From contig JAUEDM010000005.1 in the NCBI GenBank assembly GCA_033439685.1, positions 682,001-746,000 on the forward strand: DNA of 64,000 bases, written 5' to 3'. The notes beneath the pieces are model-generated. The model was not told the origin of the DNA. It made no database searches and saw nothing but the letters and a program-made list of their open reading frames with translations. The position numbers and the translations under genes are program-made. Numbering within the stretch: position 1 is the stretch's first letter; each line of letters begins with the position of its first letter. The DNA is from Apodospora peruviana. Its lineage: Eukaryota; Ascomycota; Sordariomycetes; Sordariales; Lasiosphaeriaceae. This document shows positions 32,952 through 43,532 of the stretch, piece after piece.

Positions 32952-34343
32952 TCATACCGCAACATCCTCACCAAGACCATTATATTCCTCCTTATCCCTC
33001 ATCCCCCTCCTCCAATCCTCTTTCACCCGTTCCAACACCCCATCAACAGCCACCACATCCACCGCCGCCCCAGCCAACCCCTTAGCAACCCTCAAACACC
33101 TCCCAAAAGCCTCCCTCGTCCCGCTCGCCTCCGCAAACCCCGGCGTATGCGGCCCTGCACCATCCCTCGTGGGAATCGCGAAACCTGGCATCAAACTCGG
33201 CACCGCAAAACTAACATCCCCCTGATCCGAACTAGCAAAACTCTCCTCGTTCTGGTCCTCTCGGATCCTCGTCGGCGGATCCAGTTCATTAAAATACCTC
33301 GCATACCTCTCCGCGATCGTCCGATTAGGAACATGATTCCTGTACGCGCCCAACCTCGTCATTCTAAGCGTCGCACCGGTCGCGAGCGCACCAGCGCGGA
33401 AACAGGCCTCCACTTTTTCCAGCAGCTCATCCAGCCGCTTTTGACTGTGCGAACGGACGACAAAGACACCGGCCGCGTAGGCGTGGATGATATTCGGCGC
33501 GGCGCCGCCATCCGTAATATGGCCTTGTATCACGTCGCCGGCCATGGTCTGCTGTCTGAGGACGGACAGTCCGTTGTAAGCGGTAATCAGCGCGTCGAGG
33601 GCATTTATGCCTTTCCAGGGCTCCGCTGCAGCATGTGCTTCGCGACCGAAATACTCAACGCGGAAACGGACGTATGCTGTGGTGGTGACCATCGCCGCGT
33701 CTGGAACACTCCCTGGATGCGCAATCAGGGAGATGTCGATCTTGTGGTCACGCGTGTACGCGCCGGCGTTTAGGAGTTTGATCTTGCCGCCGCCGCCTTC
33801 TTCGGCTGGGGTGCCGAAGAGGACTACTTTTGCCGGGAGTTGGTGTTTGGACAGGATGTAAGCTGTGGCGAGGGCGGCTGCTACTGATGCGGTTGCGATG
33901 AGATTATGTCCGCACGCGTGGCCGATTCCTGGGAGGGCGTCCATTTCTGCGTTGAAGGATACTACTGGACTTCCTGAGCCGTAGATAGCGACAAAGGCTG
34001 TGGTCATCCCGTAGGCGGAGCGGGTCACGGTCCACCCCGGCTGGGTCTCCATGAACGCGGTGAGGGTCTCGTGGGCGATCACCTCGTCGAAGCCGAGCTC
34101 GGGGTTGTCGTGGATAGTTTTGTTGATGGGCCATAAAGAGGTGGTTAGGTTGTCGATGTAGGTGCTGATTTCGGTGAGATATACTGGTGGTGGGAGTTTT
34201 GGCGGTGGTTCACACCGTCTGCTTTTCCTGCTCTCGACTGCTGTGGGGGGCTGGTGGTGGGTTTGATCCGGCCTGTCGACCATGACGAAACCTTCTGGAT
34301 CATCTTTGGGATCGAGATCGAATGACATGACGCTGGTATCCAT
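32952..34343 (-). CDS. M20-family amidohydrolase/peptidase (PM20D2/AbgB-like), 463 aa
   Basis: One uninterrupted minus-strand frame from ATG 34343 (a second in-frame ATG follows five codons later). After a polar N-terminus, the catalytic domain starts near residue 55 (HDNPELGFDE). Zinc-binding and catalytic motifs are present: GHACGHNLIAT, then GTPAEEGGGGK with the general-base Glu pair, and a later PGFAIP...GPHTPGF with His near the C-terminus. The dimerisation lid lies between (REAHAAAEPWKGINALDA). Enzymes of this group cleave amide bonds of small acylated amino acids or dipeptides with two metal ions in the cytosol. It is divergent from the Nudix gene 736 bp away; there is no sign of a joint pathway. 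Confidence 0.9.
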   Translation of the reverse strand: MDTSVMSFDLDPKDDPEGFVMVDRPDQTHHQPPTAVESRKSRRCEPPPKLPPPVYLTEISTYIDNLTTSLWPINKTIHDNPELGFDEVIAHETLTAFMETQPGWTVTRSAYGMTTAFVAIYGSGSPVVSFNAEMDALPGIGHACGHNLIATASVAAALATAYILSKHQLPAKVVLFGTPAEEGGGGKIKLLNAGAYTRDHKIDISLIAHPGSVPDAAMVTTTAYVRFRVEYFGREAHAAAEPWKGINALDALITAYNGLSVLRQQTMAGDVIQGHITDGGAAPNIIHAYAAGVFVVRSHSQKRLDELLEKVEACFRAGALATGATLRMTRLGAYRNHVPNRTIAERYARYFNELDPPTRIREDQNEESFASSDQGDVSFAVPSLMPGFAIPTRDGAGPHTPGFAEASGTREAFGRCLRVAKGLAGAAVDVVAVDGVLERVKEDWRRGMRDKEEYNGLGEDVAV

Positions 34344-35079
34344 TTCTAATTGTGTCGCCCGCTCTTAGTCCCAATTGCAATAGAAAGGAGTTGATTGTGG
34401 TCAAAGAAGACGATGAAAGTCGGAAAGAGGTGAGGAGTGGGGTACGGGGAATTAATTAGCTCTTGGTGACAGAGAGGTTGGTACTTTAGCGATGGTTTTT
34501 GCGGGTAAATATCAACTTTGGCGACGATGGTAGCTGGAATACCGGCCGTTACAGCAGATTAGTGGTAAATTACCGGCCGATGCTTGCCGCGCGGACCGTC
34601 CCGCCGGCCGACAGCCGACCCGCACCGGAACATCGGCGATCAAAGAACGAATCCGCAATCATTCCGCGATCATTGTCGCAACGGATTTTAGCGCAAAGGA
34701 GTAACCTCGGAAGATGCCGAACAATGCTGGGCATCACTCGTTGGTGTCTGCCTTTTCAGGCAACGAAATTCGGCACTGCACGTCGGTACGCAGGCAGCAT
34801 CAATAGGCGGTGAGGAATTTGGCCACAATACGTGTTTGCCTGCCTAGGTAGTCTTACTTTTGACGTGGCAGTATCAGGATCCGATTTAGGAGGTACCCGG
34901 ATTACCTTGTCGAAAACAAAGCTTTCTTCTCAACTGCCACGGCCAACGAGCATCATTGTCGCCACCATCATCTGTCAACCTTTGGACCATCCTTTTTATC
35001 CAAACCAACCAGCCAACAGTTTCTTTGTTTCGACTTCCCCAACAGGTTTCGACACAGGGCTTACAACTTGAACGACCCA
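34344..35079. promoter_or_regulatory. promoter region between M20 and Nudix genes
   Basis: The 736-bp gap between divergent starts contains two ACCGGCCG copies (about 34541 and 34573) and a GC-rich middle (about 34570-34650), but no gene. Confidence 0.4.
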
Positions 35080-35649
35080 ATGTCAAACCCACACGCAAGG
35101 GCGGAAGCAGGCGCCATTGGTTTTGAAAAGCCTCTCGAGGCATTGTCTGTCACGCTGCAGACATATCTGGCAAATAATCCCCCGGTGGCCTGCGTCATCG
35201 TGTCCGCGGTGGTAGTGCACAACTCGCGCGTCCTCCTCGTCCAACGTGCCGCCACCGACGGATACCCTCTTGCCTGGGAAAACCCCGGCGGAACTGTCGA
35301 TGCAGATGACGAGACTCTCTTGCATGCACTCGGGCGAGAGCTGCGCGAGGAAACCGGGCTCAAGATGACCCGTGTTCTTGCGCTAGTGGATGATGCGACA
35401 GAGTTTGAGGGCCGTGAAGGCATCTGGAGGAAGATTACTTGCCTCGTTGAGGTCGAACCGAACTCCGACGACGGAGAGAAGCCGCCTCTTGTGGTGTTGG
35501 AGCCAAGTGAACACCAAGATTATGTTTGGGCGTCGGAGGCGGATCTCGATGCTGGAATCGTGGATGGCAGACCCATCAAGTTCGCCTATGAGGCACAGCG
35601 GAAGACTACAGCTGTGGCGTTTCAGATTATCAAAGAACGCGGACTTTGA
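35080..35649 (+). CDS. Nudix hydrolase, 189 aa
   Basis: The start is the ATG at 35080; an upstream in-frame TTG is not needed. The Nudix box occupies about residues 70-94 (GGTVDADDETLLHALGRELR then EETGL). The REx2EExG core is intact with its Mg-binding Glu residues, and there is one extra residue before the first Glu compared with the GX5EX7REUXEEXGU pattern. The N-terminal part supplies the usual beta strand (VACVIVSAVVVHNSRVLLVQR). Such enzymes hydrolyse nucleoside diphosphates linked to another moiety; the substrate cannot be told from the sequence. No introns. Length fits a stand-alone Nudix domain. Confidence 0.92.
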   Translation: MSNPHARAEAGAIGFEKPLEALSVTLQTYLANNPPVACVIVSAVVVHNSRVLLVQRAATDGYPLAWENPGGTVDADDETLLHALGRELREETGLKMTRVLALVDDATEFEGREGIWRKITCLVEVEPNSDDGEKPPLVVLEPSEHQDYVWASEADLDAGIVDGRPIKFAYEAQRKTTAVAFQIIKERGL

Positions 35650-36678
35650 AGGAGTGCTACGGATTGGGCCGATCTTCTTGGTTCTGGTGGAGAGACAATG
35701 GACGGCGAGACGGACTTCATTTGTCCAATGCATTACCCCTTAACGGGATTCTAACCACGTTAACCAACGACGTTGCCATTTGACCTGATCAACTTTGAGG
35801 CGATGTGGCAACGTTACCATTACCAAGGATCGTGAAGTTAAGATTAAATATGGATCCTCCCGAATCCTTGCCGCAACGCTCGCAACGCTAGACTACCATC
35901 TCGCCGGTGCGCGTACCTGCATCTATCTTATCTGCAAGGTACCTTAGTTGTGAGTGACAATGGTTTAGGGAATAGTTGCGCGGTTCGCGGTCTTGTTCCG
36001 AGCCATGAATCATGGAACCAAGAGGCTCCTTTCACACGGCGCACATTGTGTTCCTTCATTTGCGAAGCTTCCCGTCAATGAACACCATCTCTTTGTTTTC
36101 CGGGCCCCACAATACCGTGCCGCAGAAGACGTGATAACGGCATTATTTATCCTTTCCACGGCGACCACCGCATTGTCTCCTTTCCCAACTGTCGTCCCAC
36201 CCGCGTATGTGGGAGCCTACCATACCGTGCTGACTAGACGTACTCGAAGAGACCGAGGAGTAACTCGAGGTTAGCTATGCTTAGCCCTTCGGTCAGAATC
36301 CGAAAGGTGTTTAGCCTGGTTTATGCAATTCCCAACTTGGAGAGCTGAAGTAAATAATAGGGGCCAACTCACAGGTGACTTCCATGTGCAATGGAATGAG
36401 CTTAAAAGCCGCCACATCTCTCACTTGAGAAATGAAAGACTTCTCGTTCACCACCGAACTCACTCATCCACCAGTGGACTGTATATAAAGCCTTCAAAAG
36501 TCGCTCCTTACCTGGTATTCTTTCTTTGCACTTTGCAACACACGCTCCTTTACGCCTTTACCGCCTTCTACCACCAACAGGATTGGTACTGCCAGTTTCT
36601 TCTTTATCAGATACCCGCACCAGCTGCCAACTTCTTTTTTCGAACGTCGTCAGTCCTTACGCGACCCTCTTAGCAAAA
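35650..36678. other. intergenic with promoter of the small secreted protein
   Basis: No supported gene. A strong TATA element lies at 36482-36489 and the last 120 bp are a CT/CA-rich leader. Confidence 0.5.
36482..36489 (+). promoter_or_regulatory. TATA box (TATATAAA)
   Basis: It lies 190 bp upstream of the ATG at 36679 and fits a highly expressed or induced secreted-protein gene. Confidence 0.55.
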
Positions 36679-37335
36679 ATGATCTTCTCCGCCCCCATTA
36701 AGGCTGTCCTGGCCCTGGCTGCCTCAGCCTCTCTCACCTCAGCCATCTCTGTGTCGGTCACCCCTCACGAGCAGTACTCCTCCTCCGTCGGCGTGCTGGG
36801 TTGCAAGATCAACACCAACCGCGTGGCCTACTGGCCCATGGCCGTCGACTGCAACAACATCTGCGTCAAGGTCAGCTACTCGGGCCGCTCCGTCTACCTG
36901 CTGCGCATCGACCAGTCTGGCGGCGCGTACGACATTTCCTATGATGCATGGAACTACCTCAAGACCGGCCAGAGCGCGACCGCGAATCCGACCGCCGGCG
37001 GCGGCATCCAGATGGACTACCAGAACGTTGCCGCCGAGAATTGCGCCTCGCTCATCCACTCTAGCAGCGGCGGCCTGCCCCTCAGCGCATCCAACAGCAT
37101 GAACTACGTCGCGTCGTGCATTTCCCAATCCAACAGCTGGGTCGGCAAGCACCACGAGCTGATCAACATCCTCAACCCGACCTGCACGTGGGGCTACGAC
37201 GAGGTCTGCTCGCTCAACCTGGCCGTCAGCAACCAGCCTACCTGCCCGCACCAGCTCGGCGTGCCGGCTGTGCTCAAGGACCGCCCAGTCATCAACATCC
37301 AGTATCCTACCGGTAAGCAGGTTGTTGCTCCTTAA
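36679..37335 (+). CDS. small secreted Cys-containing protein, possible double-psi barrel fold, 218 aa
   Basis: ATG 36679 (AGCAAAAATG) opens a signal peptide (MIFSAPIKAVLALAASASLT) ending near SAISV. The mature part begins SVTPHEQYSSSVGVLGCKIN and has about eight Cys. The block NRVAYWPMAVDCNNICVKVS followed by RIDQSGGAYDISYDAW resembles fungal secreted proteins related to the expansin/barwin (RlpA-like) barrel, in which the Asp of the DISYDA-type segment is conserved; this is a resemblance, not a proven assignment. It lies alone with a strong TATA box and no introns. It may act at the cell wall or outside the cell, and an effector-like role is conceivable but unsupported. Confidence 0.82.
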   Translation: MIFSAPIKAVLALAASASLTSAISVSVTPHEQYSSSVGVLGCKINTNRVAYWPMAVDCNNICVKVSYSGRSVYLLRIDQSGGAYDISYDAWNYLKTGQSATANPTAGGGIQMDYQNVAAENCASLIHSSSGGLPLSASNSMNYVASCISQSNSWVGKHHELINILNPTCTWGYDEVCSLNLAVSNQPTCPHQLGVPAVLKDRPVINIQYPTGKQVVAP

Positions 37336-38200
37336 GTGGGATTCTTTACGGATTTCTGTTGAGGCTGGAGACCATTTCTTCGGCCGACAAGGGCCATACT
37401 TCCTTTCACTTCTTTTTCGGTATCGGTTACTCTTCTTGCAGACAGACATGGATCGGTTCTGCCATACACGATTTGGTATTTCTTGCGCTTGGGTATAGAT
37501 GGGATAGAGAAAAGGGTTGTCGCTCAGGGATGATGGATTTGGGTTTCCTCTAGACTTCTAGACAAGTAGAGTTCCAGAGATATATCGCTGCTAAACACTG
37601 CCAACGTCTCTGTCAATACTATCAGACGTTGACCCCAACTACCTAAGCTACCTACTTTATATGTGACTGCGACTGCAACTGTCCGAGTAATACCCGTAGA
37701 GTGATCTTTTTTGAATTCCTCATTGCTCTAATCCTGATTTGTGGATAGGGTGACCTACACGACCGATTGATTGCCCGGAAGTCAGAGCATGCGCGATGTG
37801 TAATCCACATACATCACAAAGGAACCATTCTGATCCTCTATATGCACCTTTTAGGAATGCACCCCGCGTTTGCTATCTCGACCTAACAAAGCTGGTCCGA
37901 GGGATGAGGGTATATAATGCACGGATCAGGTACCTCACATGAAAGCACAACATATGACGTCCAACCTCACACAGAAGATCCCTTTGACAAACAAGCCGTA
38001 CAATTATACAGTGTTGATCGTTTTCTTGTTTATCTCGGGTAGGTATACAACTCATCTGCATACTTGACGTTCGACGACAGTCCGAACGTCCTCGGACTCA
38101 GACATCAACACCATCTGCCAAAACATCGAGGGAACGGCAGGTGGTGGGTTATTCCTCATTGGTCAGCTGCTTTTGTAATAGTATCTGATTACAAATTCCC

Positions 38201-38248
38201 ACAAATCCAACGCAATCCCTAGCGGGGTCACGACATCGCTGGATTTGT
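38201..38248. promoter_or_regulatory. inverted repeat ACAAATCCA...TGGATTTGT upstream of the oxidoreductase
   Basis: Two perfect 9-bp arms (38201-38209 and 38240-38248) are separated by 30 bp, about 160-210 bp upstream of the start codon. It is a candidate site for a dimeric regulator; function is inference. Confidence 0.35.
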
Positions 38249-38295
38249 AAACAACACACCAGACCCCATCAGGATAAGAAGGTACGACAAGCGCA

Positions 38296-38301
38296 TATAA
38301 A
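38296..38301 (+). promoter_or_regulatory. TATA box (TATAAA)
   Basis: Located 114 bp upstream of the ATG at 38410, a normal spacing for fungal genes. Confidence 0.5.
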
Positions 38302-38409
38302 CTGGAGTTGAACCACCACTGCTTTGTTGACCAAGACATGCAAACTCATTGAACCACCACCATACGAACCAACCCATTTATCAACGCTCAACTACCAACA
38401 ATAGTGACA

Positions 38410-39611
38410 ATGGCTCCCCTTCGCGTAGCCCTAATCGGTCTCTCCTCCTCCGCCAAAACCTCCTGGGCCTCTGGCGCCCACCTCCCTTACCTTGTTTCTG
38501 CCAGAGGCCAATCAAAATTCAAGATCGTCGCGCTGCTCAACTCCTCGGTGGATGCAGCCAAAGCCGCCATCGCAGCCTACAATCTTCCGGCTGAAACAAA
38601 AGCGTACGGCGACCCTGCAGCTCTGGCCGCCGATAAGGACATCGACCTAGTGGTCTGCAACACGCGCGTCGACAAGCACCACGAGACCATCCGGCCCAGC
38701 ATCGCGGCCGGCCAGAACGTCTACTGCGAGTGGCCGCTTGGCAAAAATGACTCGCAGGCTCGTGATTTGGTCGAGCTTGCGCGCCAGTCGGGCAGCAAGA
38801 CCATGGTTGGTTTGCAGGGCCGCTTGGCTCCGCTTGCCCTCAAAGTCAGGGAAATCATCGAGTCGGGCAGGATTGGCAAGGTTCTCAGCTCTGAGTGTAG
38901 GGGTTATGGCGGGACTATTGATCGGCAGGCTGTGCCGGAGGGATTGAAGTACTTTTATGTAAGGGAGGTGGGTGGGAATCCTTTTACCATTCGGATTGGG
39001 CATAGTAAGTCATCTCATTCACGTACCTTAGGTAAAGAGGAGAGTTGTTGACAAGAGGTCTAGCATTCGACTTCCTCCAGTCCGTTCTGGGCGAAGCCTC
39101 CCCGGTGAAGGGCCACTTCCAGGTCCAGCGACCAGAGGGCAAAGTCTTTGACCCCGTTACCAGGGCGCCCCTCGAGACTATCAACTCTGATGTGCCTGAT
39201 CTGGTGATCATCACGGGTACGCTGGCCGAGAGCGAGTTCGTACAAAAGAACGCTACCATCCATCTCAGTTACCGTCGTGGGCAGACGTTTCCGGGCGAGC
39301 CTGAGCTGGTCTGGAACGTCAACGGCGAGAAGGGCGAGATCCGGGTCACTTCGCCGAGCAGCGCGGCGCTGCAGGTGCTGCCTGGGTCTGAGATGCCGGT
39401 TATCGAGGTGCACGACTTCGAGACGGGCAAGGTGGATAAGGTGGATTGGGAACATGGATGGCAGGACTGGCAGGAGGGGTTGGATATGAGGTCACGGAAT
39501 GTGGGCGCTTTGTATGAAGCATTTGCTGAGGGCGGGAAGTATCCTACATTTGAGGATGCGTTGAAGAGGCATGAGCAGCTGGAGGGGTTGTGGGCGGATT
39601 GGAAGGCTTAA
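38410..39611 (+). CDS. Gfo/Idh/MocA-family (Gal80-like) NAD(P)-dependent oxidoreductase, 382 aa
   Basis: Exons 38410-39004 and 39058-39611, joined at phase 1 through a 53-bp GTAAGT...AAGAG intron (GH|SLAFDFLQSVLG). The start is ATG 38410 (GTGACAATGG). The N-terminal Rossmann strand reads RVALIGLSSSA, lacking the classic GxGxxG but matching the Gal80 subgroup; the EKP-type motif is CEWPLG, also Gal80-like. The C-terminal domain has the usual sheet (HLSYRRGQTF...ELVWNVNGEKGEIRV). Members either oxidise sugars or polyols with NAD(P) or act as galactose-sensing repressors; this protein lacks clues to decide. A long purine-rich tract follows the stop codon. Confidence 0.9.
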
Positions 39612-39664
39612 GAAAGCAGGGGGTTGTACTGACAGGCCGTGAAAGTCCTGTGCGGGTGAAGAGA

Positions 39665-39935
39665 TAGAGGATAGAGATTGGAGAGAGAGACCCACGGTAA
39701 AAGAGAAAAAGAGAAAAGAGGAAAAGAACGACACACATAAAGAGAGGGGGAGAGAGGGGGGGAGATAGAGGGGGGGAGATAGAGGGGGGGGAGAAAGGGG
39801 GGGAGAGAGAGAGAGAGAGGGAGAGAGAGGGGGAGAGATGGGGAGAGTGTGAAAGAGAGAGAAGAAGAAAAAGGTAGAGGGAGAGATGGAAAGAGAAGGA
39901 AAGATAATAAAAGGAAAGAAAGGGAAGAAAGGCAA
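39665..39935. repeat. purine-rich low-complexity tract (GA/GGGAGA) about 270 bp
   Basis: The plus strand from about 39665 to 39935 is almost entirely A and G, with GAGAGAGAGG and GGGGGGAGA blocks. It begins about 50 bp after the oxidoreductase stop codon. Such homopurine tracts can form triplex (H-DNA) and are prone to length change. Confidence 0.85.
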
Positions 39936-41529
39936 AGCAACTACAGGAAGATTGAATGGTCCAATGCTTGCACCGCGGTGTTAAGAACGTCTCGGGAATA
40001 ATTTACTTTTTACGTTTCAATAGGATTGGGAAACGGGTGCTATGTCTGCCATTAGTCGAGTTTGAAGTCGCTGTCCACCTTTGAGGAAGAGAACCCCGGC
40101 CATGACCTCTTAACATATCTAAGTAACACGCCCGTTGTCCTAGGGATCTTTCTGCCTAGCTGAAGACAAGATGTAGTCAGCGTACACGAGAGCCTGTGTT
40201 GCGAAGCTGGCAGTGCCTCTCTCTGCCATCCACTCGCACACTTGCAACAGTGACTCATGCGGGTCTTTAAGTGAGAGGCCTCCTCCAGACCACTCGACTT
40301 ATCACGAGGAAGATGATCTCAGGTAGAGAGAACTGAAAGCCTGTCACATGCTACTGTTACCAATCACCTAAGTACCCCAACGCGTCCCGGGTTGGGATCC
40401 CTGACGATGCGGATCCCGATCGCATCGACGGCTTGTCAACCCTGGGCTTTCCACCGCACCTGCTCCGCCTCAGGGGCACCCTTGACCACCGGGGAACGAC
40501 TGAAAACTTCCTGTCCAGTTAATGGGAACCCTCGTCCAGGCCATTGGTATGAGTGTGTCTTTTCCCTCCTGCGGGGGTTAAGGGTAGTGGCAGTGTGTGT
40601 ACTGTACCTGACCACGGTTGAAATGGCGTTCAAGCCACATGCACAGATACTGCTTAGAAGTCACACTGTTAGCAGGTTTGTATGCAAGACTTACAGATGG
40701 CCTAATCACTGCATTACCCCTTTAAAATCCGGAAGGGAAATACGCCCCGAGCTCTTGCACCTTGGTAGATAGACTGTGCAGGGCTCCTCGCAAGGCGAGG
40801 CCGCACCTGAATCACTTGCTTGCTTCTGGCGGTTCGAATGTCGAACTGATCTCTCCGGTCCAACCAATTTGAGCAGTTGGTGTTTTGACTAAACCAAAAA
40901 CTCGTGTTCTACCGTTTGAGCCACAATCCTGCAAGCCACAGGCCATTCGAGAGACCACCTTTATCTCATCACCCACGCCGCCTTTCTTGGTCCAATTTTG
41001 CCGCAATGATGTGAAGGTTACGAGATTCGAAAAGCCTTGAGTCAGATCAATTTTCCACTGGTTCAGTTTAATCCGCTTGAATATCTTCAGAACGCCTCGT
41101 CTTTGTTCTTCCGTCATGAGGTGCTCCCTCAGGTCTCAACCCTGCTTTAGCTTTTTTAGCGCCGGCCATTATGGCGGCGACCAGGCCACTCACATTCAGC
41201 TGGGAAGATTTGGACGCGCGAGATCGCGTCCTTTCGGACGAAAACCCTCCAACTCACGCGTTGTGACGGCTTGGCATCACGGTCATTACATCTTTCTCCA
41301 CCGTTTGACCGTCCTAAGGAGTGGTAGTTGAGCATGTGAAAATCCAGGGGTGGTAAGGCTGAGCTTCTCCAGCTTACTAACACGTTTCCAGGAATCTTGG
41401 GGGCTGTGCTAGTCTCAAAATAAGTATATAAGTTGCAAATGCTTTCGCTCTTCACTCTAAATACCATGCTCTTCATCTCATCCCACGTCTCGGGGTATTT
41501 CACGAACATCTGTGTGAACCCACAGGACC
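39936..41529. other. intergenic with TATA box of the single-TM gene
   Basis: 1.6 kb with no motif-bearing frame; a minus-strand frame at 40812-41117 has no recognisable features. TATATAA occurs at 41425-41431, about 100 bp before the ATG at 41530. Confidence 0.45.
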
Positions 41530-42249
41530 ATGAAATCAACCCTCTCCTTCCATCCCATCGAGGATGACATCCTCCATGTCGATTCCTATGATGCCAATGA
41601 GAGCTCAGAACCCTTTTACGACTCTTCTTTCCATACCTTGAGTCCAGCGCATGACGCTAGCCCACGTACCAACCTTGGTGGGCCATCGCTGTATCTCAGC
41701 ATGAGAATATTCATGACTGAAGGTAACCACCCAGCAGGGCATCCAGGCGCCAAGGAGTTGCCATCTTCCAAGAACACGCACGACACACACAATGCACTGA
41801 AGGACGACGAGCGTGAAGAGGAAGAAAACAGCACCGGCAACGGGAATGGCAACACCGGCACACATCTAACTAGCCCCGGGCAACACATGGACGTTCACCA
41901 CTATTCCCTGCGGGCAAGCACACGTCGCTTTTTGGTTGGCTGTTTGGTTCTGGGACTCCTGGGAGTGTTCCTTTGGTGGCTCTACAGCATTGAGATCAGG
42001 GTATTACTGGTCCGTGCCGATGATGTTCCGATTCCTATATTAGGATTATATACCTTTGAGGTCAATCGTAAGATTATTCATGTTTCGGTACCTATATTGG
42101 GGTCATTTGAATTTGCGGCCGGTTTTGGCGAGCGTTTTTCTCTTACTTCCTACCCACCCTGGGCACATAGGGCAGTTTGGATGTTCCGACGTATGGAGAG
42201 GAAGTTCCAACGTATGGGTCTCGTGATGGACTTATTGGATGTCGTTTGA
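41530..42249 (+). CDS. hypothetical single-pass membrane protein, 239 aa
   Basis: ATG 41530 follows ACAGGACC, with a TATA element 100 bp upstream. The N-terminal about 130 residues are polar and probably cytosolic or disordered (acid run DDEREEEENSTGNGNGNTG). One clear transmembrane helix follows (RFLVGCLVLGLLGVFLWWLY, about 136-155). The C-terminal part contains repeated PI-L-G patterns (VPIPILGLYTFEV and VPILGSFEF) and a basic, Met-rich end. I do not recognise a family and cannot infer a role. Codon use is less GC-biased than in neighbouring genes, so it may be lineage-specific. Confidence 0.6.
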   Translation: MKSTLSFHPIEDDILHVDSYDANESSEPFYDSSFHTLSPAHDASPRTNLGGPSLYLSMRIFMTEGNHPAGHPGAKELPSSKNTHDTHNALKDDEREEEENSTGNGNGNTGTHLTSPGQHMDVHHYSLRASTRRFLVGCLVLGLLGVFLWWLYSIEIRVLLVRADDVPIPILGLYTFEVNRKIIHVSVPILGSFEFAAGFGERFSLTSYPPWAHRAVWMFRRMERKFQRMGLVMDLLDVV

Positions 42250-42453
42250 AGTAGGACTGGGGGATTTTGTTAGTTGATCAGGCCTACGCCTGATCAGCAT
42301 TACCCACATTAGCTTTCGACTTCTTTCTTTCTCCTTAGGTAGTCAATCAATGTTCTTTTTATCCCCAACTGACGTACTCCCAACACTTATAACCTCCTTA
42401 TGGTATGTCGCGACTAGGCTGCCCGTAACAACGTAACTACAGTCGCTCCCTGA

Positions 42454-43374
42454 TCAGGTCTGTGAATCTGTGTTCTTATGAGTTTGGTACTCGAATTGTT
42501 GTATGACCCTGTTATATTCAAAGTCCTCCAGACTCGCAATCTCCTCAGCCCAACCATCACCAATCTCCCCCAGCTGCTCCTCTTTCCCAATGGGCACAAT
42601 ACCGGTCCGCCCCTGCAAGAACCCCCTCCTCCCTTCCAGCAAAATGATCTTCAAGTCCGGATGTGGTACCCAAACCACCCTCATGCCAGCCCGTCTTCCA
42701 GCTTCCACCCGGGGCAGGCTATCCTCAAATACCAGGCACTCGGCCGGAGAGAGCTTCTTGTCATCTGACAACGTCGCGTTGATTCCTTCTAGAGCCATCA
42801 GAAAGATATCCGGCGCGGGTTTTCTGTTCGCTCTTTTCATCTTCTCGTCATCTGCCAGGACACGTCTCTCAGGAGGAATGAGATCCAGCAAGGTCAAACT
42901 CCATCCAAGGCTTTATTTCGTGTGAGCTACGGTGTTGTGCACTGCTCCTCTAAAAGTTGGGCGCAGTAGGTTTCGCACCTACTACAGTACATATACTTTG
43001 TCTGTGACAAGTCACAACGCAACACTCGGCGCCAACAGACGTGTTGACGCGGCGACCCGTGGAGAGTCTCGAGCGCACGAACCACCCTGGGGAGGGGGTC
43101 GCAGAGCGCAAAATAGCTTTTCTTGCTCAAGCTCTTGTTCACGACCGTACTGGTCGCGGGAGATGGGCAGTTCTGCCCACTCGTGGAAGACATCACCGTT
43201 ACTGGAGCCGGGAATCCCCATCAGCTGGGCTTTGATGGACCACGGAAGGGGCGGACGTCCGTGGCGCACGAGTACGTTGTCGGCGCATTGTTCGTAGATA
43301 CCCTCGGTGTTGATGAGGAGTCCGTCCATGTCGAAGATGCATGCCCGCACGGGCGGGAAGTCGGTGGCTGGCAT
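42454..43374 (-). pseudogene. decayed HAD-superfamily phosphatase (pseudouridine-5'-phosphatase/GS1-like)
   Basis: Reading from ATG 43374, the first part carries the HAD nucleophile motif CIFDMDGLLINTEG and a cap (SIKAQLMGIPGSSNGDVFHE). A one-base gain in a C run (plus-strand G run 43094-43098) then shifts the frame: the adjacent frame continues PLPRVVRALETLHGSPRQH. About 120 bp of unrecognisable sequence follow, and the C-terminal half resumes in yet another frame near 42897 (LLDLIPPERRVLADDEKM) with the conserved KPAPDIFLMAL and VFEDSLPRVEAGRRAGM motifs, ending at 42454. An intact relative would be a soluble phosphatase of about 240 residues acting on a small phosphate ester. Two or more lesions make a sequencing error an unlikely sole cause. 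Confidence 0.8.
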
Positions 43375-43532
43375 CTTGAGACACGGCGATGGCGGTTTAG
43401 TTGGGCCGAAACATGATGGGATGTTGTAAAAGATACTTGGGAAACAGCGCACCAATGGTGGCATGTCGCACGAATCATGTGCCCTGAGCCAAATGATGGG
43501 GAATCACGTAATCCCGCAGCTCGTCGTCACCC

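Larger units (their letters stand above)
37336..38409. other. intergenic with promoter of the oxidoreductase gene
   Basis: AT-rich with no supported gene. The right part holds an inverted repeat (38201-38248) and a TATA box (38296-38301). Confidence 0.5.

Noticed and set aside
39492..39940. Minus-strand Ser/Pro/Leu-rich frames
   Set aside because: They are translations of the homopurine tract and have no independent support.
40812..41117. Minus-strand 101-codon frame
   Set aside because: No motif, signal or neighbour supports it, although its composition is protein-like.
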